From CAVOJV01 sp963696325 (GTDB lineage: Bacteria; Pseudomonadota; Gammaproteobacteria; Competibacterales; Competibacteraceae), in NCBI GenBank assembly GCA_963696325.1, contig CAVOJV010000061.1, positions 1 through 64,000 on the forward strand: a stretch of 64,000 bases of DNA, read 5' to 3'. Both the position numbers and the translations under genes were made by a program. This document shows, in pieces, positions 21,638 through 30,108 of this stretch. Numbering within the stretch: the stretch's first letter is position 1; every line of letters starts with the position of its first letter. Below the pieces are notes generated by a model. That model did not search any database. It was not told where the DNA came from and was given only the letters and a program-made list of their open reading frames with translations.

Positions 21638-22437
21638 GGTTCTGCATTAGCGAAGAGGGCTTGATTTCGGTAAGCTACGCGCCCAACGAATAGCACCGCG
21701 AGCCTTCCCATGATCGACGTCAAAGGCCACCGCTTCAAAAAAGACGTCATCCTGATCTGTGTGCGCTGGTATCTGCTGGCTTATCCACTCAGCTATCGGA
21801 ACCTGGAGTAAATGATGGCGGAGCGCGGCGTCGAGGTCGACCATTCCAGCATTTACCGCTGGGTTCAAGAGTTCACGCCGCCGTTGGAGGCCACCTTCCG
21901 GAACGGCAAGAAGCGCCCGCTGGGCAAGGGCTGGCGGATGGACGAGACCTACATCAAGGTCAAGGGCCAGTGGAAGTACCTCTACCGCGCCGTCGATCGG
22001 GACGGCCAGACCCTGGACTTCCTGCTCACCGCCCATCGCGACAAGCCGGCCGCGCTGCGCTTTTTCAAGAAGGCGGTGCGGCAGCACGGTCTTCCGGCCA
22101 CGGTCGCGATCGATAAGAGCGGGGCCAATAGCGCGGCTATCGAGGAGGACACCGCTCCCACGATCGAGATCCGCCAGAGCCAGTACTTAAACAATCGGGT
22201 GGAGCAGGATCATCGAGCCGTCAAACGGATCGTCCGCCCGATGCTGGGGTTCCAGTCCTTTCGTTCGGCCCGGGTGACCCTCCACGGGATCGAACTCCTG
22301 CATATGATCAAGAAAGGCCAGATGATCACGGTCGACGTACAGGGTCCATCCGCTGCCGAACAGTTCTATTCCTTGGCCGCCTAATTCCGCCTGGAGATTG
22401 TCTAATCTTGCTTGTCGGAAAATAATGCAACATAACC
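21638..22437 (+). mobile_element. IS6-family insertion sequence, about 800 bp, likely inactive
   Basis: The left end begins GGTTCTGCATTAG and the right end, read inward on the minus strand, begins GGTTATGTTGCATTA. These match if the left end lost three bases, and resemble IS6-family tips. The 800-bp span and single transposase gene fit the family. No 8-bp target duplication is seen (CCAACATC on the left, CTCCTGAG on the right), so the copy is old or rearranged. It lies between the desaturase and ubiA. Exact ends are estimates. Confidence 0.7.
21710..22384 (+). pseudogene. IS6-family transposase with premature stop
   Basis: The frame starts MIDVKGHRFKKDVILICVRW, the zinc-binding and helix-turn-helix start of IS6 transposases, and reads on through PLSYRNLE to a TAA at 21809-21811. 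After the stop the same frame resumes MMAERGVEVDHSSIYRWVQEF and continues to 22384. The family has Glu or Leu at the stop position, so one change (GAA to TAA) explains it. The DDE residues are kept: WRMDETY, AIDKSGAN and VEQDHRAVKR. Restart at 21812 would give a 190-residue protein without the N-terminal DNA-binding part. Confidence 0.85.
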
Positions 22438-22456
22438 CTCCTGAGCGATAACGGCA

Positions 22457-23338
22457 TCAACCAGCAGCATTGGGAAGAAAATTCAAGACGATCCCGCAGA
22501 ACACCACCAACCCAAACCAGTTGTTGTTCAGGAAGGCCCTGAAGCAATCGGGAGATTGCCGGTCACGGATCAGATACTGCTGATATAAGGCAAACCAGGC
22601 AGCGCCGAATAGACTGAGATAATAGGCCCAGCCCAGGCCCGTCAGTATGCCGACCAAGGCCAGCAGCGCCAGCAGCAGGGTCTGCAGGCTGCCGATGATG
22701 CGTTTGTCACTGTCTCCAAATAGGATGGCGGTGGATTTGGCGCCTATTTTCAGATCGTCTTCTCGGTCCACCATGGCGTACATCGTATCGTAGACCACCG
22801 ACCACACCACGTTGGTGGCGAACAGCAACCAAGCTACGCCGGGCACCGTGCCGGTGAGCGCCGCATAAGCCATGGGTATGGACCAGCCAAAGGCCGCCCC
22901 TAAGTGGGCCTGGGGCAGATAATGGAAGCGCTTCGTGAATGGATAACTGGCGGTCAGGGTTATTCCCACCAGGGACAGCAGAATGGTCAGAGTATTCATT
23001 GATAGCACCAGGCCAAAGGCGGTCAGGCACAGGATAATAAACAGCCACAGCGCTTCTCGTACCGACACCCGTTGCGCTGCCAGCGGGCGCTCCCGGGTAC
23101 GGGCGACGTGAGGATCGAGATTACGGTCGGCGATATCATTGAACACGCACCCCGCGGAACGCATCAGCAGCACCCCCAGTATGAACACCACGACCACTCC
23201 TTGCTCTGGCTGGCCCTGGCCGGCCAACCAGAGCGCCCAGAGTGTTGGCCATAGGAGCAGAAAGGTACCGATGGGCCTGTCGAGACGCATCAATAGGGCA
23301 TATTCGCGCAGACGGTCTGCGAATCGGAAAGATTTCAT
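22457..23338 (-). CDS. ubiA: 4-hydroxybenzoate polyprenyltransferase UbiA
   Basis: A 293-residue integral membrane enzyme that attaches the polyprenyl tail to 4-hydroxybenzoate in ubiquinone synthesis. The two aspartate-rich motifs are NDIADRNLD (about 67-75) and DREDDLKIGAKSTAILFGD. About eight or nine membrane segments are visible. It starts two bases after the ubiC stop on the same strand, the standard ubiC-ubiA operon. Confidence 0.96.
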   Translation of the reverse strand: MKSFRFADRLREYALLMRLDRPIGTFLLLWPTLWALWLAGQGQPEQGVVVVFILGVLLMRSAGCVFNDIADRNLDPHVARTRERPLAAQRVSVREALWLFIILCLTAFGLVLSMNTLTILLSLVGITLTASYPFTKRFHYLPQAHLGAAFGWSIPMAYAALTGTVPGVAWLLFATNVVWSVVYDTMYAMVDREDDLKIGAKSTAILFGDSDKRIIGSLQTLLLALLALVGILTGLGWAYYLSLFGAAWFALYQQYLIRDRQSPDCFRAFLNNNWFGLVVFCGIVLNFLPNAAG

Positions 23339-23340
23339 AA

Positions 23341-23886
23341 TTAATAGACACCAGTTTGTTCAGCGGAACACAAGATTGGCAGGCCGGGCAGAAAGATCTC
23401 GCAGACCAGCAATGGCTGACCCTTGATATAGAATACCGAGCGCCTACCCCAGATGGCATCCGAGCGCTCGGCTAGCGCGCCGAAGGCACGCCGGTGCAGG
23501 CGCTGCAAGGCTGCGATGCGTGCCACCTCAACCACGCCGCGCCGTAACCCCGGATCGGTAAACAGCAATTCGCCCAAGGGCCGGGTACCGAGCCGCATCA
23601 GGCGCTGGCAGCGGCCGCGCAGAGTCGACGGTGGTATGAGGGTACGCGCGAACACCCAAGCTTGGGCATCGCAGAACAACTGCACCTCTCGAATCCAAAC
23701 ATGGCGGTGATGTTGCAGGCCCAGGATATGCGACTCGCCAGGGAGCGGATGTCCCCAGTACTGGCCCAGCACTTCCACCCGGAATTGGCCTGGACAAGCC
23801 TGGCGCAAGCGCCGGGTCAGGGAGCCCGTATCGAAGAGCCAGTTTCGCAGCCCAGCAGGCGGCAGTTCAGCTTGGCGCCACTGCAT
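23341..23886 (-). CDS. ubiC: chorismate lyase UbiC
   Basis: An enzyme of about 181 residues cleaving chorismate to 4-hydroxybenzoate and pyruvate, the first committed step of ubiquinone synthesis. Family features seen are WLFDTGSLTRRL near the start, REVQLFCDAQAWVFARTLIP in the middle, RPLGELLF, and the C-terminal WGRRSVFYIKGQPLLVCEIFLP with the conserved product-binding residues. The start at 23886 gives the family length; an open frame continues upstream to 24066 without similarity. No strong ribosome-binding site precedes it. Confidence 0.9.
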   Translation of the reverse strand: MQWRQAELPPAGLRNWLFDTGSLTRRLRQACPGQFRVEVLGQYWGHPLPGESHILGLQHHRHVWIREVQLFCDAQAWVFARTLIPPSTLRGRCQRLMRLGTRPLGELLFTDPGLRRGVVEVARIAALQRLHRRAFGALAERSDAIWGRRSVFYIKGQPLLVCEIFLPGLPILCSAEQTGVY

Positions 23887-24062
23887 GCGGGGCCGCCAAC
23901 GTGGCTCTGAGAAAATTTGGCAAGGAGCGGATAATTTCAAGTTCGGATCATTCTTGTTATTAGCTAAGGCGGGAATTATCGCATGCTTGGGCGTGGGCGA
24001 TGAAGGTTCCGATGGCGCCAATTCAAGACCTTCTCTTACGAAACGGCTGGATGAGGGTCGTT

Positions 24063-25020
24063 TCAATCCTGCGTATAGTCCTTGAGGCGCCGCTTGAGGG
24101 TAAACAGGGGGATTCCCAGTTCCCGCGCAGCGGCGGTCTTGTTGTCAGCATTTCGCGCCATGGCGTCCAGGTTAGGGTGGGTGGCGGTAATAACCCGGAC
24201 ATCCACCCGGATTGGTTTGTCCGCGCCGATGGGGATGACCTCGCGGCTTTCCAGTACCCGCAACAGACGGGGTTGCAGGTCCAACGGCAACTCGCCGATT
24301 TCTATCGCCGAACAAGGTGTCCTTGTCAGCCCATCGAAAAGCGCCTTCGCGGGCACCGGCGACCCCGGTAGACGCGCCCTTGATAGGCCCTAATAGATCA
24401 TTGCGCACCATTTCCGGGTCCGTGACGAAGGCATTGAAGACCACCGGTGGGCCGCCGCGGCCGGAAAGCTGATGCAGTGTGGGGGCAACCATATCCTTGC
24501 CCGCGCCCGATTCCCCCATGATCTGCACAGTGACCGGAGTGGGCGCCACCGCGCGCAACAGCGCGTAGAGTTCGCGCATACGCTTGCTGGCCACCAGTTC
24601 GCCCAGATGATCCTCCTGATTGGAAATGGCCACCTGATACTCCTCAGTGCGTTGCCGGATCGTAAGGCAGGAATAGCCCAGGGCACACTCGGTTCCAGGG
24701 GCCAGATAGCCTTCGGTCACCCGCAGGTTACCGATGAAGGTGCCGCTGGTGGAACCCAGATCGCCCAGAATCAGCCCCTGCGGGGTCATAAGGATCTCGG
24801 CATGATGAAGGGAAATGGCGCGATCGCGCAGGATAAAGGCGTTATCCGGGACGGTACCAATACGCAACCAAGGTAGGCAGAGGTTCGCCTCCAAGCCCGT
24901 ATCTGGTCCCGAGACCACGCGCAAATTCATGGCTTCGAGTTGCACACGAAAGCTTTGGCTGGATATGACACGGATGGCTTCCGTGCCTGAGTTGTCTGCG
25001 GATGAAGGCGGCATGAACAT
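24063..25020 (-). pseudogene. decayed FHA-domain sigma-54-dependent activator
   Basis: The first frame (25020 to about 24320) has an N-terminal FHA domain (LRIGTVPDNAFILRDRAISLHHAEI, broken here as family text: LRIGTVPDNAF and SLHHAEI), with GDLGSTSGTF, then a degraded AAA+ start: GESGAGKDMVAPTLH for Walker A, and KGASTGV where GAFTGA should be. Near 24320 the frame shifts by one base; the next frame continues EIGELPLDLQPRLLRVLE and ATHPNLDAMA, then jumps to a Fis-type helix ending (NKTAAARELGI, TLKRRLKDY). Most of the C-terminal AAA+ region is deleted. It cannot act as a sigma-54 activator. Confidence 0.85.
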
Positions 25021-25177
25021 AAACTCAGCAATGGATGTGCTTTAGGATGGCTTAATAATAAATATTAACCCTTCGTCGTAAGCAATGCACAAACGATCCT
25101 TGCTCGGACGAAAACAATTGTTACAGAAAAACCGATTGCTGCGGCAATATAGCAGTCTCCATTGCGATCCGTGAGGC

Positions 25178-26365
25178 ATGTTGATGAATTCGTTGGGGGG
25201 ACAAGATCCCATCATCTTCTCTCTGTTCCTGATCTTCACCGGAGCCGCCTTGTTGGCCACGCTGGCCTTGTACGCCCGTCAGGCGTTGCCGGTGGCTTAT
25301 ATCCTCCTGGGCATGCTCATCGGGCCATACGGGCTGCGATTCATTACCGATTCGACCAGCGTAAGCCAGATGTCCGAAGTGGGCATCATGTTCCTGCTGT
25401 TTCTGTTGGGCTTGGATTTGGCCCCCAGCGAACTCCTGCAGATGTTGCGCAAGGCTACCCTGGTGACGGTGGGTACCTCTCTCGTGTTTGCCTGCATGGG
25501 ATTTGGCGTGGCGTGGACCTTTGGTTTTGCGCTGGGTGAATGTGTGTTGACGGGCGCGGCGATGATGTTCTCCAGCACAATCATCGGCCTCAAGTTGCTG
25601 CCCACCACGACGCTGCACCACCAACGCGCGGGCGAGATCATCATCAGCATCCTGCTGTTGCAGGATTTGCTTGCCATTGCCATTCTGCTACTTTTGGAAG
25701 GCTTTGCCGGAAACGGGTCGGTGCTGCAGGGTTTTGGCCTGCTGCTGATTGCCCTGCCCGTGCTGTTGGGCTTTGCCTTTGGGTTCGCGCGCTACGCGCT
25801 CATCAAATTGATCCGCAAGTTTGACAAAGTCCGCGAGTACATCTTTCTGACCGCTATCGGCTGGTGCCTGGGGATAGCGGAACTGGCCTCGATCCTGGGG
25901 CTTTCCCACGAGATCGGTGCCTTCATCGCCGGGGTGTCGCTGGCGACCAGCCCTATCGCTCTCTACATCGCCGACAGCCTCAAACCACTGCGGGATTTTT
26001 TTCTGGTGATGTTCTTTTTCTCGCTGGGTGCCGGCCTTAATCTTGGTTTGCTGCCAACGGTCCTTTTGCCAACGCTGCTGCTGGCTATCTTGATGATTGT
26101 TTTTAAGCCAATGATATTCAATAAGTTTCTTAAACTGGCTGGAGAAGCGCCCAAACTATCCATGGAGATTGGCGTGCGTCTTGGCCAGGTCAGCGAATTC
26201 TCATTGCTGATCGCGGTCCTGGCGCTGGACAACGGCTTGATGAGCAGCAGAGCGTCCTATTTGGTGCAGGCAACTACCCTGGTGACTTTTGTAGCGTCCA
26301 CCTACTGGGTCGTGCTGACCTATCCCACGCCGGTGGCGATCGCCGACCGCTTGCGGCGCGATTGA
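25178..26365 (+). CDS. CPA2-family cation:proton antiporter (KefB-like, without RCK domain)
   Basis: A 395-residue integral membrane protein with about 12 hydrophobic segments. The core CPA2 features are visible: ILLGMLIGPYGL, FLLFLLGLDL, SSTIIGLKLL and LLQDLLAI, the last carrying the essential aspartate. It ends shortly after the last membrane helix and lacks the TrkA-N/RCK domain of KefB/KefC, so it is not gated by glutathione adducts in the usual manner. It probably exchanges K+ or Na+ for protons. It is divergent from the decayed activator across about 157 bases. Confidence 0.88.
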   Translation: MLMNSLGGQDPIIFSLFLIFTGAALLATLALYARQALPVAYILLGMLIGPYGLRFITDSTSVSQMSEVGIMFLLFLLGLDLAPSELLQMLRKATLVTVGTSLVFACMGFGVAWTFGFALGECVLTGAAMMFSSTIIGLKLLPTTTLHHQRAGEIIISILLLQDLLAIAILLLLEGFAGNGSVLQGFGLLLIALPVLLGFAFGFARYALIKLIRKFDKVREYIFLTAIGWCLGIAELASILGLSHEIGAFIAGVSLATSPIALYIADSLKPLRDFFLVMFFFSLGAGLNLGLLPTVLLPTLLLAILMIVFKPMIFNKFLKLAGEAPKLSMEIGVRLGQVSEFSLLIAVLALDNGLMSSRASYLVQATTLVTFVASTYWVVLTYPTPVAIADRLRRD

Positions 26366-26642
26366 GGTTATGGCCATGTCCGCATAGGCGGCAGCAAAAG
26401 ATCTCTGCCCGCGCAGTTCCTCGTACCTCCACTCATTTTCACCCTCGTCAAAAGCGTCCAGGCGAACCGAGCCACAGGTAGCTCTTTTTTTTCTCCGACC
26501 TCGAAAGATCAAATCCAAATTCTGTTGAGATCTCGTAAGTCGAGGATAACAGGAGGTTACTCCATCGATGGAAAGACCACGGCTAACAGGAAGTCCGACA
26601 TCCGATGCTGTCGCTGTATTCCACCACTTAGAGGGTTTTGAG

Positions 26643-28159
26643 ATGAAGAGAAAAATGATCCGCAGTGTGCTGGCGATAGGGATTGCCGCATGCATCGCCA
26701 CCCCCAGCTACGCGGCCAGTCACCGCGAAGCGCCGCTGATTGCCTTGGACCCGGCGGCTGACATTACCGACGTGTATGCCTTCCGAAGCTGGGAAGACCC
26801 CACCAAGGTTGTGTTCATTCTGAACGTGATCCCGGGCCAGGAGCCGAGTTCGGGCCCCAATTATTTCAATTTCGACGATCAGGTCGTCTATGACATCAAC
26901 CTCGACGTTGATCAGGACGGCGAAGCCGACGATATCATCTATCGGTTCCGCTTCAAGACTGAACTGCGCCCGCCTTTTAACGATCTGCCGGTCGCCTATG
27001 CCGGGGTGGACAACGTAGCGGGGTTGCCGCCTGCGATCACGACCCTCGATGGCGACGGTTCGATAGGTCTTGGTCTACGCCAGACTTATACTGTCACCGA
27101 GATCCGGGGTCCGAAGCGGCGTGATCTCGGTACAGACTTGCAGGTTGCCGTACCCTCCAACATCGGCCCGCGCACCATGCCAGATTATGAGGGTCTGGCG
27201 AACCAGGGTATCTACCCTCTGAGCAACGGCGGCCGGGTGTTCGCCGGACAGCGCGACGAGACCTTTTACATCGATCTCGGCGCCACCTTCGACACCTTGA
27301 ACTTCCGCGCCCCGCCCATTTTGACCAATCCGCAGGATGCCAACGACAACGTCAATCCCTTTGGCAACGATATGTTTTCCGGCTTCAACATCAACACTAT
27401 CGCCATCGAGGTGCCTATCTCGGACTTCATCAAGAATCCGAAGAAGCCGGTGATTGGCATGTACGCCTCGACTAGCCGCCCGCGCGTCAAGCTGCTGAAG
27501 GACGACGGCGCCTCCCGGACTGCGGGCGACTTGGTGCAGGTAGCGCGCATGGCCAATCCGCTAGTGAATGAACTCATCATCGGCACCGGCCAGAAAGACC
27601 GCTGGAATGCCACCGACCCCGAAGACGAGGCGCAGTTTCTCCACTTCTATCTGAACCCCAGGCTGGCTGCGGTGATCAACCTCGCTTTCGGCACTACTTT
27701 CCCGACCTCGGGGCGTACCGACCTGGTGATGGCCCTGCTTAAGTACCCAAAGCCGGATCCAACGTCAAAGCAGGATCCAAAGGTTTGCTCGCGTGACAAT
27801 CCCTGTTCCGAGCTGCTGCGCCTGGATTTGAGCGTGAATCCTACGCAGCCGACGGATCAGAAACGGCTTGGCCCCTTGGCACATGATGCAGCTGGCAACC
27901 CGACACCCGACCCTGCCGGCTTTCCCAATGGCCGCCGCCCCAATGACGATGTGACCGACATCGTGCTACGAGTGGTGGCCGGCGCGCTGCTGGGGCCAGT
28001 TCCGAACCTGGGCGATGGCGTGAACTTCAACAGCGGCGCTCCGGGTCCAATGTGACGGCCAACGGCATCTACACCGTGTTTCCATTCTTGCCCACGCCGC
28101 ATGACGGCCGCAACCGCCGTCATATCGATTGCGGTGAAACAGACGCGAACCCCTGCTAA
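26643..28159 (+). CDS. secreted DUF4331 protein, frameshifted at the C-terminus
   Basis: A DUF4331 protein of unknown function. A signal peptide (hydrophobic 6-22, ending SYA) is followed by ASHREAPLI, the hallmark mature N-terminus, then LDPAADITDVYAF. An Asp-rich loop DVDQDGEADD resembles a calcium-binding site. From 26643 (GAGGG seven bases before the ATG) the frame runs to 28055, where it stops right after GDGVNFNSGAPG. The normal C-terminus YTVFPFLPTPHDGRN follows in another frame to the TAA at 28157-28159. One missing base near 28045-28052 explains this. First gene of a plus-strand run with a TPR protein and a metal exporter. Confidence 0.85.
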
Positions 28160-28210
28160 CCACTCATAGTAGGGGGAGGGCATTGTCATCTTCATTGGGG
28201 GGAGGGCGTC

Positions 28211-29575
28211 ATGTTCAACATTAGCTTAATGCGTAGCCTCGTTTTTTTGATAGTGGTCGGCACGTTGATTGTGGTCTCCTGGGCACTGGCTCGAAGCAAT
28301 CCGGCCAATGCCGTACCTGCGTCGGCGCAGCCAGGCTTTACCGAGATGTTCCAGCGGGCGACAGGTACAACCGATCACTTAATTGACAATCTGCAAGCCC
28401 GCCTAAGGACGGCAGCCAACGATTGGCAGGCCTACGGTCAGCTCGGCTTGGCTCATCTGCAAAAGGCGCGCGAGACCGGCGATCCGGATCATTATCGGAA
28501 AGCGGAGAATACCTTGAACAGGGCGCTCGCCCTCCAGCCCGACGATTATGTGGCGGTCAGCGCGATGGGCATGCTGGCACTGGCGCGTCATCAGTTTGCA
28601 GAGTCGCTGACGTGGGGCGAACGCGCGCGGCGGCTTAATCCTGAGCGGACTTACGCTTACGGCGTGATTGCCGATGCGCAAATTGAATTAGGCAAGTATG
28701 ACGAAGCCGCGATGACCCTCCAAGCGATGGTGGATTTGCGCCCTGACTTAAGCTCCTACGCGCGCATTTCATACCTTCGCGAGTTGTACGGTGACACCGA
28801 AGGCGCGCTGGAGATGATGCGGCTCGCTGCCAGCGGTGGCGGTCCGAACGCCGAACACACGGCCTGGCTGCGAACGCAGCTAGGCAATCTCTCCTTCAAC
28901 AGCGGTGATCTGCCGAAAGCCGAAAGCGAATATCAATACGCGCTTACTCGACTGCCCGGTTATGTTTACGGACTGGCCGGTCTGGGCCGTGTACGTTTCG
29001 CCCAGGGCCAGATGGATGAGGCGATCAAACTGCTCACGCAAGCCACGCAAACCATACCGCTGCCCGAATTTGTCATCCTGCTCGGTGATCTGTACTGGGC
29101 GACGGGTAATCTCGATGCGGCTCAACGACAATACGATCTTTTGGGTGCGATTCAAACATTGTACGAAGCGAACGGCGTGGATCTCGATCTCGAGATCGCG
29201 CTGTTTAATGCCGATCATGATCGCGATCTGCAAGCTACTCTAACAAAAGCGCGTGAAGCCTATGCACGTCGGCCCAGCGTTTATGCGGCGGATGTGCTGG
29301 CATGGGTGTTATACAAGACCAGCAATTATGGTGAAGCGCGGGCGTATTCTGAGCAAGCGCTGCGGTTAGGCACGAAAGACGCGCTGAAAATCTTCCACGC
29401 GGGAATGATTGCGCAGCGCTTGGGCGACACTGCTACCGCGATGCATTACCTTAAACAAGCGCTCGCACTCAATCCGCATTTCTCGATCCGCTTCGCGCAA
29501 GAAGCACGCAACCACTTGAATGAACGGACGGCTGTCGCCCAGCAATTGGGCAGTGAAAAAACCATAAGTCAATGA
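28211..29575 (+). CDS. TPR-repeat protein with N-terminal membrane anchor
   Basis: A 454-residue protein with one membrane segment or uncleaved signal (about 9-27) and at least seven to eight tetratricopeptide repeats, for example AYGQLGLAHLQKARETGDP, AYGVIADAQIELGKYDEAA and ALGRV-type units. It likely scaffolds partners at the periplasmic side. It lies 51 bases after the DUF4331 frame; GGGGGGA precedes the ATG. The stop codon is directly at the junction with the ISAs1 fragment, so a few native C-terminal residues may be lost. Confidence 0.82.
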   Translation: MFNISLMRSLVFLIVVGTLIVVSWALARSNPANAVPASAQPGFTEMFQRATGTTDHLIDNLQARLRTAANDWQAYGQLGLAHLQKARETGDPDHYRKAENTLNRALALQPDDYVAVSAMGMLALARHQFAESLTWGERARRLNPERTYAYGVIADAQIELGKYDEAAMTLQAMVDLRPDLSSYARISYLRELYGDTEGALEMMRLAASGGGPNAEHTAWLRTQLGNLSFNSGDLPKAESEYQYALTRLPGYVYGLAGLGRVRFAQGQMDEAIKLLTQATQTIPLPEFVILLGDLYWATGNLDAAQRQYDLLGAIQTLYEANGVDLDLEIALFNADHDRDLQATLTKAREAYARRPSVYAADVLAWVLYKTSNYGEARAYSEQALRLGTKDALKIFHAGMIAQRLGDTATAMHYLKQALALNPHFSIRFAQEARNHLNERTAVAQQLGSEKTISQ

Positions 29576-29576
29576 G

Positions 29577-30092
29577 TCGGCGTTCGCGAATAGGCTGGGG
29601 CTGACACTGGGGCAGGTGAAGACGGCGGAGAAGTCGAACGAGATCACGGCGATACCGGAGTTGCTGGACGCCCTGCTGCTGAGGGGGTGCATCGTTACCA
29701 TTGATGCCATGGGCTGCCAGACGGCGATTGCCGCGAAGATCGTCGAGAAGGAGTCCGACTATGTGTTGGCCGTCAAGAACAACCAGCCCACGCTGGCGCA
29801 GGCCATCGAGGGCTTTTTCAACGGTGCGGAGCGGAAGGAGTGGGAGGGCGTGCCGCACACGTTCGCCGAGTGGATCGAAAAGGAGCATGGGCGCATCGAG
29901 ACGCGGCGTTGCTGGGTGGTGGACGACCTCGGCTGCCTGGGCGAGGACCACAAGTGGGCGCAGGCCAAGACTCTGTCCATGGTGGAGGCCATCCGCGAGA
30001 TCAACGGCGTGGCCAGCACCGAACGGCGTTACTACATCAGTTCCCTGCAAGCGGATGCGCAACGCATGGGGACGGTCGGACCGTCTCCATAG
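29577..30092 (+). mobile_element. ISAs1-family transposase fragment
   Basis: The frame reads SAFANRLGLTLGQVKTAEK, then EITAIPELLDALLLRGCIVTIDAMGCQ, the catalytic core with the DDE aspartate (TIDAMGCQ), and SDYVLAVKNNQ, as in ISAs1-family transposases. Both the N-terminal third and the C-terminal end are missing, so this is an internal fragment of about 170 codons. No terminal repeats are seen. It separates the TPR gene from the exporter gene. A small GACGGTC/GACCGTC palindrome (30071-30085) marks its right side. Confidence 0.85.
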
Positions 30093-30108
30093 CACAGGAG
30101 CACTCTGT

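Noticed and set aside
21630..22445. 8-bp target-site duplication of the IS6 element
   Set aside because: The flanking octamers (CCAACATC and CTCCTGAG) differ.
26500..26540. ECF-type promoter before the DUF4331 gene
   Set aside because: AGATCA and CGTA are present with roughly suitable spacing, but the match is too weak without a defined motif.
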